64,000 bases of DNA from JANQIO01 sp965601975 (GCA_965601975.1 OZ271856.1:2790001-2854000), one strand, 5' to 3'. Counted from the stretch's first letter, positions 55,294 through 63,576 are shown. The notes: generated by a model not told the origin, from the letters alone. Translations and numbers: made by a program.

Positions 55294-55797
55294 GTGAAAG
55301 CCCTCCCCCAGGCCAACAACGACACCACCCGCGAGCGCCTGGAAACCACATCCTGGTTCGCCGTGGTCAGGGCCTACCTCGAGTGCAACCGCCGCTACAC
55401 CGAGATGCTGACCCACTTCGACCTGACTATCACCCAGTTCGATGTCATGACCGCCATCGACAGCCTCGGCGACGAAGCCCTGCCCAAAGCCATCGCCGAA
55501 CGCCTGGTAGTCACCCGCGCCAACATCACCGGCGTGATCAAGCGCCTGCAGGAGCGCGGTCTTGTCGATACCGTCGGCCATGCTGAAGATGGCCGCTCCT
55601 TTGTCTGTGTACTGACTCAAGATGGGAAAGCACTCGTGGAAAGCGCGCAAGCCGCCGCCGCACGCTTTATCCGCGCCCAGGCGGCGCCGTTCTCCACCAA
55701 AGACCTCAAGCAGGTAGAAACACTGATGCGCGACATGCACACCCACCTGCAAACCCTAGACCCCGAAGCGCTGGCTCAGCCGGCGTCAAACAACTGA
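55294..55797 (+). CDS. MarR-family transcriptional regulator
   Basis: 167 residues starting at a GTG behind AAGGAATCCCGAAG. The winged helix-turn-helix is clear: LTITQFDVMTAIDSLGDEAL, then IAERLVVTRANITGVIKRL (recognition helix), and the wing VDTVGHAEDGRSFVCVLT. It is followed 14 bp downstream by an alpha/beta hydrolase and preceded by a palindrome that is its probable operator. The ligand may be a phenolic or lipid-like compound; this cannot be read from the sequence. Confidence 0.92.
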   Translation: MKALPQANNDTTRERLETTSWFAVVRAYLECNRRYTEMLTHFDLTITQFDVMTAIDSLGDEALPKAIAERLVVTRANITGVIKRLQERGLVDTVGHAEDGRSFVCVLTQDGKALVESAQAAAARFIRAQAAPFSTKDLKQVETLMRDMHTHLQTLDPEALAQPASNN

Positions 55798-55811
55798 ACC
55801 CAGGAGACACC

Positions 55812-56603
55812 ATGACCCCGTCTACCGGAACACCCGCACCGCCCAAGCGCAGTCTGATGCTGCTGGAGTCCCGCGCCGCATTGGATGTTGCGCGCATGCT
55901 CGCCCCACTGGCCGCATCCAGCATCCGCCGCACCGAGGAAAACACCGACAGCCTGGTGATCGTGGTACCGGGGTTCAGCTCTGGCGACAGCTACACCCTA
56001 CCCCTGCGCCGTTACCTCAAGCGCCAGGGATACCGCGCGGAAGGCTGGGGCCTGGGCACCAATCTCGCCGGCACCAACCTGGAGCACACCCAGGACGACC
56101 TGTCAGACCGCTGGGACTTCACCAAGCGGGAAGACTACCGCGGCGAAGCCGGCGTCCCCTATCTGATCGACCGCTTCTACGACCGCGTTCTGGAGCGCCA
56201 CGGCGATGTGGGGAGAAAGATCACCCTGATCGGCTGGAGCCTGGGCGGCTATATTGCTCGCGAGGTCGCGCGCGATCTGCCCGACGTGGTCGAACGCGTC
56301 ATTACCATGGGCTCACCCACGGTGGGCGGCCCCAAGTACACCGCCGCCGCACCGTTCTTCGACAAGCGCGGCATGGACCTGGACTGGATTGAGTCAGAGA
56401 TCGCCAGCCGGGAAGCACGACCGATCTCCCAGCCCATCACCGCGATCTTCAGCAAGACCGATGGCATCGTCGACTGGAACGCTGCGATCGACCAGTACAG
56501 CCCCAACATCAACCACATAGAGGTCGACGCCGCCCACCTGGGCATGGGCTTCAACCCGGAGATCTGGTCCTACGTGATTAAGGCGATGCGCGCGGAAGTG
56601 TGA
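55812..56603 (+). CDS. Alpha/beta hydrolase
   Basis: 263 residues with CAGGAGA 7 bases before the ATG. The nucleophile elbow is GWSLGG (ITLIGWSLGGYIAREVA), the acid probably the Asp in SKTDGIVDW and the His in DAAHLGMGFNP. LVIVVPGFSSGDSY supplies the oxyanion-hole segment. It resembles lipase- or PGAP1-like esterases. It is probably regulated by the MarR protein upstream and is the last gene before the accessory island. Confidence 0.9.
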   Translation: MTPSTGTPAPPKRSLMLLESRAALDVARMLAPLAASSIRRTEENTDSLVIVVPGFSSGDSYTLPLRRYLKRQGYRAEGWGLGTNLAGTNLEHTQDDLSDRWDFTKREDYRGEAGVPYLIDRFYDRVLERHGDVGRKITLIGWSLGGYIAREVARDLPDVVERVITMGSPTVGGPKYTAAAPFFDKRGMDLDWIESEIASREARPISQPITAIFSKTDGIVDWNAAIDQYSPNINHIEVDAAHLGMGFNPEIWSYVIKAMRAEV

Positions 56604-56608
56604 CCGGA

Positions 56609-56691
56609 ATTGATGTGAACGGTCCACGTGGCACCCGATAAAGCAGGGCAGGCTCACCGCAAACTGCAATTGATTTGCACACTCCACGTGG
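56609..56691. repeat. Pair of 23-bp direct repeats with 60-bp period
   Basis: ATTGAT-(G/T)TG-...-TCCACGTGG occurs at 56609-56631 and 56669-56691, sharing 18 of 23 positions. They lie in the 210-bp gap at the border between the ordinary genes and the low-GC minus-strand island. A GTTGC-TAGC-GCAAC hairpin is at 56731-56744. No gene is seen in the gap. Confidence 0.55.
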
Positions 56692-56813
56692 AGCGTTACT
56701 GCAAGGTGCCTGAATACGTCAGGCGGCAGGGTTGCTAGCGCAACAAGGTCGGGCGACAAGCATAAGGATGCGCAGAGGTTTTCGTTTCCGAGAAATTCGC
56801 CAGCTTCACCCTG

Positions 56814-57452
56814 TTAGTTCGCGGTTTGCAGCTTACGAATTTGTAGTCGCTTAAAGTTACTTTGTATTGAGTTCTCAATTTCTTCAGGAATCTGAGCGTC
56901 AGGCAAAGAAGTAAAGAAGTCGATCTTATCCTTCCAATCATGTGGATAAGGTTGCTCAGGTAGTGTCTCAAGAACCGCCCTACCCTCGCTGAATTGCCCT
57001 GACTGAAGAAGACAAAAACCGCGATAGTAAAAGGCAAACTGCGGCAGCTTGCTTTTGGCAAACGCACGCTCAAGCGCCTGGAAGTTGTTGTGTTTATCTA
57101 AATCCGGAATGACCGTTTCAGAGACGATCTTACCGATAGACCTCTGCACAGATTCTATCTCTGGCGCAGAGCTTGCTGAATACTCCCTGGGTTTTTTAGG
57201 AAAGCGCCCGGAAGCAGGAGGGCAGCCAGCACCAAGTTGAATATCTGGTAGCGCTAAAGGAACGGAATTCTTCCATACGTAAATGTCCGTTTTCTGACCT
57301 TCAAAGCTCACAAGCTGCAAAATACCCTCGCAGATCCGACCGAAAACATGCGGCTTGATATTCATGAAACCGTTCTGAATAAGATCTTCACGGCAGTTCA
57401 ATGACCATGCTTCTTGCTTCATGCAAGCATAATCCGGAAGTTGGAAAGCCAT
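56814..57452 (-). CDS. Hypothetical protein
   Basis: 212 residues from the ATG at 57452; a GTG at 57482 is an alternative. I do not recognise the family. The first part has several cysteines (DYACMKQE, LNCRED, GRICEG). The second part is helical, with AFYYRGFCLLQSGQFSEGRA resembling a single TPR-like helix pair, and ends in basic residues. It follows the DUF4262 gene on the same strand. Codon use and base content are those of the island and unlike the GC-rich genes to the left. Confidence 0.65.
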   Translation of the reverse strand: MAFQLPDYACMKQEAWSLNCREDLIQNGFMNIKPHVFGRICEGILQLVSFEGQKTDIYVWKNSVPLALPDIQLGAGCPPASGRFPKKPREYSASSAPEIESVQRSIGKIVSETVIPDLDKHNNFQALERAFAKSKLPQFAFYYRGFCLLQSGQFSEGRAVLETLPEQPYPHDWKDKIDFFTSLPDAQIPEEIENSIQSNFKRLQIRKLQTAN

Positions 57453-57506
57453 GCGTGGAGAGAAACGTATAGCCTGCCACACCAGCCAAGCACCATCATT
57501 GCTTTA

Positions 57507-57946
57507 TCAAATGACGTTGAGAGCTTCATTCTGCAACGTTACCTCGCAACCAGGTTCATTGGGAAATACCCCGTTCTTATCTGGCCAAAGCAGGACCCAC
57601 ACCCTGAATGGGCGGTCGTAGTACTCTAGAGCTCCCCCAGCGTATTCAGAGAACGCGGTCTCAACAAGCGGCGCAAAGATAACTTGCGTTTCACCCCCCC
57701 CACAACTCCCGAAATCCTGGTGTTTGGTTCGAATGACAGACCACCTCTGAAATCTGTCGCAATGTCGGAGAGTATTGCGTGAGATATCTCTCGCTTCAGT
57801 CCAAAGACAATGATTTCAGGCTCACCGAAGCTTTTTTCAAAGCCAATCGAGTAGCTAAAATCGACTCGTTCCCCTTCGGCGTCGAAAACGTGCCTGCAAT
57901 GCCAGCCGAACTCTCTTATGTTGTCTTGTATCTGGTCGTCGATCAT
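57507..57946 (-). pseudogene. DUF4262-family gene split by a frameshift at a G8 tract
   Basis: The uninterrupted frame (57626-57946, 106 residues) starts like DUF4262: IREFGWHCRHVFDAEGE, FSYSIGFEKSFGEPEIIVFG. After a run of eight G (read on the minus strand, near 57697-57704) it turns into basic low-quality sequence. Reading the neighbouring frame beyond that tract gives a convincing family C-terminus (AGGALEYYDRPFRVWVLLWP, then DKNGVFPNEPGC) ending at TGA 57507-57509. One extra G would restore a protein of about 146 residues. It could be a real mutation, phase variation or a sequencing error. DUF4262 proteins often occur among toxin-immunity genes. Confidence 0.8.
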
Positions 57947-57973
57947 TGAAAATTCGCGTGATGCAAAATGTAA

Positions 57974-58117
57974 CTATCCAGTGACACTTTTCGCCAAATG
58001 TGAGCGCTGCATTAAAAAGGATCGAGCCAAGTACTCTTGTGCCAACCCCAGTCTCTTCAAGTGATTCTTGTTCTCAATGTTGAATCGCTGCGGGGTTGTC
58101 ACGAGGATTTCACCCAT
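57974..58117 (-). CDS. Possible small ORF (47 aa)
   Basis: In the 210-bp gap between the zinc-ribbon-like gene and DUF4262, an ATG at 58117 with AGGATCGAGG close upstream opens a 47-residue basic frame (MGEILVTTPQRFNIENKN at its start) ending at TAG 57974. The frame remains open upstream to the stop of the preceding gene. No family recognised; it could be the remains of a larger gene. Confidence 0.3.
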   Translation of the reverse strand: MGEILVTTPQRFNIENKNHLKRLGLAQEYLARSFLMQRSHLAKSVTG

Positions 58118-58156
58118 GCCCTCGATCCTGTGAAATAGAACTCTGACCCTGATTAT

Positions 58157-58366
58157 TCAACTCCCACCAGATAGGTCCAATGCCTCCTGCATCAATCGCT
58201 CCGCCTCTTCAGCGAGAACAGACCTGTATTCCTTCTCAAAGCCACATTTACTGCATTCCGCAAGAAAGCTGACTTTTCCCTCAGCGAGTTCATCAAGATC
58301 GCCAATGTGTTGACAGCAGATCAGTGCCCCGCATTGAGTGCACTTAATATCTATTGTGTATGACAT
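58157..58366 (-). CDS. Small zinc-ribbon-like protein
   Basis: 69 residues. Two cysteine pairs (IKCTQCGALICC and AECSKCGFEKEY) about 28 residues apart suggest a zinc ribbon. The middle (IGDLDELAEGKVS) and end are acidic. No family recognised. It lies between the HEAT-like gene and the short ORF on the same strand. Confidence 0.6.
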   Translation of the reverse strand: MSYTIDIKCTQCGALICCQHIGDLDELAEGKVSFLAECSKCGFEKEYRSVLAEEAERLMQEALDLSGGS

Positions 58367-58463
58367 ACATCACGGCTCCCTATTGATGCTTTACAAAAGA
58401 AACGGCACAGAGAGCGCGCTCTGGCTGAGATTCTCAGAAAACGGGTTGGGAATATCACCGAAG

Positions 58464-58613
58464 ACTTGCCTCACATTTGGGCCTCTTCCAGCTTCCCCAT
58501 TGCAAACTTGCCGCGCTCGGAGACTGCATAGGATTCATCTGCAGCGAAGTGGCGCGCAAATTGAAGCGCATCATCCCCCAAACCATCCAGCTCACGAATC
58601 AGGAATTCCGCCG
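58464..58613. repeat. Copy 1 of a 150-bp direct repeat
   Basis: This stretch covers the last 48 codons of the HEAT-like gene and 7 bases beyond. It is matched without gaps by 61280-61429, offset 2816 bp; I count 6 mismatches in 150 bases. Confidence 0.9.
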
Positions 58614-59481
58614 CTACGCGACGCACAATCGAAGATCTGTCATTCGCCGATTCTTGCAACAGTTCCAGAAAAGGCGCTGATGTGGGCAGCTTTCGCTCGC
58701 CGACAATCGCTTGATATCTACCTTGGCAATACCGTATGTCAGTCCACTCCCACTCGCGGCCCTCAAGCCACACTATTCTACTTTCGAACAGACTGCGATA
58801 TGCCTTCGCCCTGACAGCAGGCTGAACAGCATCGGCTGCGATTTTACGAAGGTCGGCATCGAGCGCTGGCGTGCGTCCGACCTGTGCCAACAGGGCACTG
58901 ACCGGACCAGAGGTGGATGCAATGATTTTCGATTTGAAGGCATGCCCCAGCGACTGGTCGGACACAATATCCAGTAGCACGGATTTCTCAGTTACCTGAA
59001 TTCGGCCCCATGAATTCCAGTTTGAAAGGGTTGCACATAGCGCATCCACGACAACTACCGGATCGGAGGCTTTGACAATGAGAGGCAACTTTTCTCTGGC
59101 AGCTTCCCGTACTTGAGGGACCCAGTCGTTGAGCCTGCGGAAGGCCAGCGCCAGAAAGAAGCTATTGGGTGCCGGTCCTGAGATCGAGCGCAGGACCTTC
59201 TCGCGCCTGAACCCATCCCAACTAACCACATCCAGCCAGGTGACCAGCTGGGCAGGCTCAAACCAGCGCTTCCACACCGTTGGCGTAGAAGGTTTCAAAG
59301 CAGAAAAGTATGTGGAACGAATCAGCCCTTCCCAGTAGTCGAACTTTGAAAGCGGCACCTGGGAAGTAGCGTCAATCACCGATGACAGGTCAGCAACAAT
59401 GCGGCTCTTCAGACGAAGCGACCCGACAAAGTCGCGCACCGCCGAAATTACTTCGCGCTCGATTCTGTCTGGATCATGCAC
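58471..59481 (-). CDS. HEAT-repeat-like protein of unknown function
   Basis: 336 residues, all helical by composition with repeated hydrophobic helices (FLALAFRRLNDWVPQVREAA, IVRRVAAEFLIRELDGLGDD). These resemble HEAT/ARM-type repeats. No catalytic motif is seen. Repeat proteins of this kind are common among immunity genes. The last 48 codons are duplicated downstream of another gene at 61287. The RBS is weak; the ATG at 59481 is the only plausible start. Confidence 0.75.
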   Translation of the reverse strand: MHDPDRIEREVISAVRDFVGSLRLKSRIVADLSSVIDATSQVPLSKFDYWEGLIRSTYFSALKPSTPTVWKRWFEPAQLVTWLDVVSWDGFRREKVLRSISGPAPNSFFLALAFRRLNDWVPQVREAAREKLPLIVKASDPVVVVDALCATLSNWNSWGRIQVTEKSVLLDIVSDQSLGHAFKSKIIASTSGPVSALLAQVGRTPALDADLRKIAADAVQPAVRAKAYRSLFESRIVWLEGREWEWTDIRYCQGRYQAIVGERKLPTSAPFLELLQESANDRSSIVRRVAAEFLIRELDGLGDDALQFARHFAADESYAVSERGKFAMGKLEEAQM

Positions 59482-59538
59482 TTTTCATTTGCCTTCTAGA
59501 ACCTGCTGCTGAGATTGAAGCTCCGGCGTGTTTGTTTT

Positions 59539-60075
59539 TCAGGCCTCGAACGCGTCGTGGTCCTCAAGGCCGCAAATAAACGACTCAAAGTCCCTGGCAA
59601 CGAACGTGATCTTGTAATCCCATTCCTGATCGACGTGGACAACTTGGGGCTCCCCGCTCGGCCCGCATTCCCGGTAGTCCAGGCAGAGCATGTCGTGACC
59701 GGCAGAGGGGCAATCCGCAAAGTAGATACCAATCGGTGGGTAGCCCCACTCCTCGACCCAGAAGGAGGTAGAAAATTCGCCACATAGAGAACACGTCATG
59801 TCCCGCCCGATGGAGAAAATGCCGGTAATCGCAACGTGATCCTCTGCCCATGACGTTCGCTCGCTGGTGCGGTGATTGGTGCGCTTCGGTATGCCACCGT
59901 TCTGTGTGGCCATCAACGCGATATAGGATTTGGGCAGCTTGTATCCAAGCTCCTTTTCCACGCTAGCAACGTCAATATCCGACACGGATTGACCCACATA
60001 ATCCTTCCTTCCGTAGTCGGAGTCTTCCCAGAAATCACTCAGGTCGAGATTTCCAAACGGTTCTTCCATTGCCAA
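59539..60075 (-). CDS. SMI1/KNR4-family protein
   Basis: 178 residues. The SMI1/KNR4 fold is visible: VASVEKELGYKLPKSYIALM followed by TQNGGIPKR, then GYPPIGIYFADCPSAGHDML and GEPQVVHVDQE. In bacteria this superfamily often neutralises contact-dependent or polymorphic toxins. No toxin gene is nearby, so it would be an orphan immunity gene if that is its role. It starts 29 bp downstream of the next minus-strand gene's stop. Confidence 0.87.
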   Translation of the reverse strand: MAMEEPFGNLDLSDFWEDSDYGRKDYVGQSVSDIDVASVEKELGYKLPKSYIALMATQNGGIPKRTNHRTSERTSWAEDHVAITGIFSIGRDMTCSLCGEFSTSFWVEEWGYPPIGIYFADCPSAGHDMLCLDYRECGPSGEPQVVHVDQEWDYKITFVARDFESFICGLEDHDAFEA

Positions 60076-60104
60076 CAGTCCTATCGCTCCAAGCCGAAGT
60101 ATTT

Positions 60105-60500
60105 TCAGGTGTTATAGTCATTGAACACTTGCCATTCTGACCACAATAAGCCAGAAACCCTGGACTTTGCACCCGCCTCCAAACTGAGAACCCCGGAAGG
60201 GTCTTCGCTAATCGATCCAAAAAGCATCCAGCCGGACCCAAGCTCTTCCGCGAAAGAGATCACCTCCACAACAACCTGAGACCAGGGTGTATCGTCACCG
60301 TGGAAGAACGAACATTGTGCGATATAGCCTCCCTTTTCGTACCGCTCATAGCTCCCGTTCAGGCACGGGCGATCTACGCGCGATAGGCAGCGATTAAAGA
60401 CTTTTCTCGCCGCTTCTTCGTCATTTGCATCCAATTGAAACTTCCAGAATGAGCTAGACACGCATTCACCGTACGCCGCAAGCTGGGGTACCAGGAGCAA
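60105..60500 (-). CDS. Hypothetical protein
   Basis: 131 residues from a TTG at 60500; a GTG 13 codons in is an alternative and removes the less convincing N-terminus. The body is a compact alpha+beta protein with RKVFNRCLSRVDRPC, GGYIAQCSFFHGDDTPW and GSGWMLFGSISEDPSG. No family recognised. Size and position match the immunity-like genes around it. Confidence 0.6.
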   Translation of the reverse strand: MLLVPQLAAYGECVSSSFWKFQLDANDEEAARKVFNRCLSRVDRPCLNGSYERYEKGGYIAQCSFFHGDDTPWSQVVVEVISFAEELGSGWMLFGSISEDPSGVLSLEAGAKSRVSGLLWSEWQVFNDYNT

Positions 60501-60521
60501 GCGGTCTAGCCTTCTGGAGAG

Positions 60522-60839
60522 TCATTCTGCCTTGTTCTCTTTGGTCTTCAGCGCTTCCAACATTTCTTTCAAGTCCTCTTTCGTGACCGTCCTTGCCGCT
60601 TCCCTGGAAGAAGAAACTGCTGAGGAAACAGTTTGGTCTACTGCCTCAGCAGTTCTGGCGGCATAAGCTGAAACTGCTGCGTCGTACCGCGCAAGCATTT
60701 CCCGGGTTTGCTCCGCGGTCTTGCGATTCTCCGATATCGTGAAATAGGCAATGAGAGATAGCACGACAAGCTCCATCACCCACGAAACCCACCGATCGGC
60801 GACAAAGTCTGAAATCCCTGAATCTGGGTTACTGCTCAT
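60522..60839 (-). CDS. Small single-span membrane protein
   Basis: 105 residues with GGAGGGAGAGCT before the ATG. One membrane span (about residues 18-37, WVMELVVLSLIAYFTI) is followed by a long Ala/Ser/Glu-rich helix likely to form a coiled coil and a charged end. No family recognised. Confidence 0.7.
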   Translation of the reverse strand: MSSNPDSGISDFVADRWVSWVMELVVLSLIAYFTISENRKTAEQTREMLARYDAAVSAYAARTAEAVDQTVSSAVSSSREAARTVTKEDLKEMLEALKTKENKAE

Positions 60840-60928
60840 AGCTCTCCCTCCTTGAGATTGAATAAGCTTAACGCTTGTGACTGGGATTGCTGAAAACCAG
60901 TCCCGCTCTGCTCATGCCTGCTTTAGTC

Positions 60929-61246
60929 CTATATGTATTCAACATAGGTATCATTAGTCACATAGCCAAATACCCTGAATCCTGAATCTGTCTCAACACC
61001 AGGCACGCGAATATTGCTTAGAGCCGATCTCACCAGTGCTTTCTGTTCTGCTGAATCGACTCGCACTTCAAGCCACTCGATGTCCCTAAATCCACCCTGA
61101 CTGAAATGGTAGTACCACTCTCCGTCGAACTGTGAAACGTACCCGTTGGTCGTGCACTTCGTCCGCCACATTGGGCTCATCTCGCCAAGGGAGAGCATCG
61201 CTGCCCTGACCTTGTTCCACTTTGAATCATTCATGACTGGCTGCAT
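60929..61246 (-). CDS. DUF6678-like hypothetical protein
   Basis: 105 residues; the true start may be the second Met (61234, MNDSKWNKVRAAML). The aromatic core NGYVSQFDGEWYYHF, then GGFRDIEWLEV and the ALVRSALSNIRVPG segment resemble DUF6678 proteins as I remember them. Function unknown. Confidence 0.6.
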   Translation of the reverse strand: MQPVMNDSKWNKVRAAMLSLGEMSPMWRTKCTTNGYVSQFDGEWYYHFSQGGFRDIEWLEVRVDSAEQKALVRSALSNIRVPGVETDSGFRVFGYVTNDTYVEYI

Positions 61247-61279
61247 GACTCAGTGCTTTAGCTCTTGGCAGTGTTCAAC

Positions 61280-61429
61280 ACTTGCCTCACATTTGCGCCT
61301 CTTCCAGCTTCCCCAGGGCAAACATGCCGCGCTCGGAGACTGCATAGGATTCATCTACAGCGAAGTGGCGCGCAAATTGAAGCGCATCATCACCCAAACC
61401 ATCCAGCTCACGAATCAGGAATTCCGCCG
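61280..61429. repeat. Copy 2 of a 150-bp direct repeat
   Basis: Gapless match (about 96 percent) to 58464-58613. It includes the stop codon of the HEAT-like reading frame and some bases past it. Confidence 0.9.
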
Positions 61430-61517
61430 CCACACGCCGTACTGTTGACACGTGATCCTGGTGAACGAAACCAGTCTCTTCCAATATACAATCGGCATTA
61501 CGTGGCATCTCGGGCAA
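61287..61517 (-). pseudogene. Orphan 3' end of a HEAT-like gene
   Basis: 76-residue frame. From STVRRVAAEFLIRELDGLGD to its end it is almost identical to the C-terminus of the protein at 58471-59481. The first 28 residues are unrelated. It looks like a detached gene end left by recombination between islands of related cassettes. It may be untranslated, since no ribosome site stands before its ATG. Confidence 0.7.
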
Positions 61518-61579
61518 GTTAGATTCATCACATACTCACCACACGCGCTTCATGAGTTGACATCGTATATGCCAGCTTC

Positions 61580-61849
61580 TCATTTTGCAGGAAACCCGCA
61601 GTGCTGGCATTCATAAGCGAAGGGATTCATATAGTACCAGGTCCCACAGAAGAGTCTCTTACAGCGGGGACAGCGAACCAGCAAAAACTGCACACCGAAC
61701 CAAATGGTTGCAAATATCAGGAAAGCCAATGCTAACCCTGTGAAGCGCATCTCAGGATTAAACGCACCAATAAAAAAGAGTACAACAGAGAGAAATCCAG
61801 AGTAGAGAAATAGCTTTCTCTTGAAATCGATTGATTGGTGGCCTTTCAT
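61580..61849 (-). CDS. Two-span membrane protein with zinc-ribbon tail
   Basis: 89 residues: hydrophobic spans at about 12-30 and 36-55 followed by a cytosolic-looking CPRCKRLFC...CQHCGF double-cysteine ribbon. It starts 6 bp after the preceding minus-strand gene. No family recognised. Confidence 0.72.
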   Translation of the reverse strand: MKGHQSIDFKRKLFLYSGFLSVVLFFIGAFNPEMRFTGLALAFLIFATIWFGVQFLLVRCPRCKRLFCGTWYYMNPFAYECQHCGFPAK

Positions 61850-61855
61850 ACTGCT

Positions 61856-62191
61856 TCAGCGTGAAAGATCTTGCGCTACAGCTAGCTGAATGCGATACAT
61901 TTTCCGCAGCCCTTGCTGGTAGTCTGCCATCTCAAATTTCTCAATGACTGGCTCTACTGAATGGTCGTGCTTGTCTAGCTCCACCGAAACCAAATAGGAG
62001 CCTTCAATCAAAACCGTGTAAATATCAGTGGACTCCTCTGGCACCCAACGCAGCAGATAGGCACTTTCTGTGGAATGACCATGTTGTTCCAGAACCTGGT
62101 GCAGCCTTGCTTCAGGTTTTCTTAAGTGAGCATTCGATCTGACCAGTTCTTCTCGAAAGTCACTTTCAGTCTTGCTACCCGTTAGCTTCAC
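61856..62191 (-). CDS. Hypothetical protein
   Basis: 111 residues from a GTG at 62191. The frame opens at an ATG at 62296, but the added 35 residues cover a strong GC hairpin (GGTGCTCC-GCC-GGGGCACC) and look like translated spacer. The body is mixed alpha/beta: SDFREELVRSNAHLRK, STDIYTVLIEGSYLVSVELD. No family recognised. It probably forms an operon with the genes on both sides. Confidence 0.6.
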   Translation of the reverse strand: MKLTGSKTESDFREELVRSNAHLRKPEARLHQVLEQHGHSTESAYLLRWVPEESTDIYTVLIEGSYLVSVELDKHDHSVEPVIEKFEMADYQQGLRKMYRIQLAVAQDLSR

Positions 62192-62299
62192 GGCTATATC
62201 TCGAAATAAACACAACGCCGCAGGCCTGACCACCAGACTTGCAGTGCAGCGGAAATTCTGGTGCCCCGGCGGAGCACCGGCCTGGACTCGACACATTTT

Positions 62300-62788
62300 C
62301 TAATTGCTTTCGAGCTCCTCAATGAGACTCTCCCGCTTCTGCTGGTAGCGATCGTTGAGTTCAGAAAACTCGTCGTAAAACTGTCTAAGCAGTGGCAGGA
62401 GCTGAGCGCTCATCTGCTGCTCGAGAAGATTGCCTTTTGAGAGGATGCTTCGCCCGAGTTCGTCTTGAAGGAGTTCCAGCATGTAGTCCTGTTCTTCTAC
62501 TGTATAGGTTGCAGAGTAGGCGCGAATCATGCCTGGTCGCACGGCCTCCCAGGACAAGTACTTTCGGACCAGTATTTCAGTCTGTTGTTTTTGCTCTAAA
62601 GCGAGTGGATAGAGAGGACTGTCCGACTCAGGTAAAGCGGCCACCATCGTTTCAGGATCAAATATGCCTTCCACAAATCTTTCGTAGGCTTCTTTTCCAC
62701 CAGCCAGCTGAATCAACTTATCCAATCGTTCGTTGCAATGGCCGCCAGCGCTGAGCATGCCCAATACGACCGCAAGAAGAATCTTCAT
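62300..62788 (-). CDS. Secreted DUF2059-like protein
   Basis: 162 residues from ATG 62788, giving a clean signal peptide (MKILLAVVLGMLSAGGHC, possibly ending at the Cys as a lipoprotein). A second ATG at 62806 adds six residues. The mature part is helical: ERLDKLIQLAGGKEAYERF at the start and IRAYSATYTVEEQDYMLELL later, as in DUF2059. The role is unknown, presumably periplasmic. Confidence 0.68.
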   Translation of the reverse strand: MKILLAVVLGMLSAGGHCNERLDKLIQLAGGKEAYERFVEGIFDPETMVAALPESDSPLYPLALEQKQQTEILVRKYLSWEAVRPGMIRAYSATYTVEEQDYMLELLQDELGRSILSKGNLLEQQMSAQLLPLLRQFYDEFSELNDRYQQKRESLIEELESN

Positions 62789-62888
62789 AACGCTAGGAGA
62801 TGTCATGGCACCCTACACACAGCCGGCTGCAGAGCAGACGCTGCTGCCTGTTAGTGTTATGTGATTCAGCATTAAAGCTCATAACTGC

Positions 62889-63188
62889 CTATTTACTCCA
62901 TTTGGTTCCGTCTTTACTGCGCCGAATGTACTCACGAAGGCTAATATCCGGGATCTTCCGCCAGTTATGTCGCCGCACATTTTGTACAGCACTTTCAATT
63001 TCACCCGCATCATCGATCATCACGTTATCCAAGGTCTGCCTGGTATGCTTGCGATACGAGCCGTTCACCCACTTTTTTCGCCTTGAAATCGCCTTGTTCG
63101 CATTCCTCCGGGATTCCGCGAGGATGTTTCTTCGATCCTTCTGATAGCTGAGCTCCTTCTTTTCGCGAGGTGTCAGTCTTCGCTTCAT
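62889..63188 (-). CDS. Small basic protein of unknown function
   Basis: 99 residues, about one third Lys/Arg in the first half (MKRRLTPREKKELSYQKDRR, then ISRRKKWVNGSYRKHTR). A mixed second half ends in basic residues. It may bind nucleic acid or be a toxin-like peptide; no family recognised. The 90 bp upstream form an attC-like spacer. Confidence 0.6.
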   Translation of the reverse strand: MKRRLTPREKKELSYQKDRRNILAESRRNANKAISRRKKWVNGSYRKHTRQTLDNVMIDDAGEIESAVQNVRRHNWRKIPDISLREYIRRSKDGTKWSK

Positions 63189-63279
63189 ATTATTAAGCGC
63201 CGCAATCTGGTGCGGCCGGCTTCAAGCGGAAGGGAGCTTGGGCGCCCCAGCGTAACGACAGCGTTGCCTTGTTAATGGA
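63189..63279 (-). other. Spacer with attC-like fold (weak)
   Basis: Read on the minus strand, the 91-bp spacer has outer ends ATTAA and TTAAT in inverted orientation. Inside them are GCAACGCTG and CAGATTGC, which pair with one unpaired extra G, and further central hairpins. This is the general plan of an integron attC. The R' core is GCTTAAT, not GTTRRRY, so the match is imperfect and no integrase is present. Confidence 0.25.
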
Positions 63280-63576
63280 TCAAGCCTCCTGCGGCAACAT
63301 GCCGCCAATAAGACTCATAATGCTCAACAGCAGAAACAACACCCACCAGGCGACGATCGCGCCTTTGGTGAACACGGGCTTCCGCCGAAAAAGTGCACGG
63401 GGCGCCCATACCAAAAACAGCGGCAACAAAACTCCAGAAATCGCTCGCCCGAACATAAAACCCATGCCATAGGCAGAGGAACCACTGCTTGTCGGAACCA
63501 GGCTTACGGCGAGATACGCAAAGACAAAGCTGACTAGAAACATTATCGCCGCGTTTATGTTGAGAGCGTTATTCAT
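63280..63576 (-). CDS. Small membrane protein
   Basis: 98 residues from ATG 63576 (AAGGAC upstream); the frame extends 24 residues more to 63648. Three hydrophobic spans are visible (AAIMFLVSFVFAYLAVSLV; ISGVLLPLFLVW; IVAWWVLFLLLSIMSLIGG). No family recognised. Confidence 0.68.
   Translation of the reverse strand: MNNALNINAAIMFLVSFVFAYLAVSLVPTSSGSSAYGMGFMFGRAISGVLLPLFLVWAPRALFRRKPVFTKGAIVAWWVLFLLLSIMSLIGGMLPQEA

Noticed and set aside
57414..57629. 71-residue plus-strand frame in the island
   Set aside because: Antisense to the end of the restored DUF4262 reading frame; no motif.
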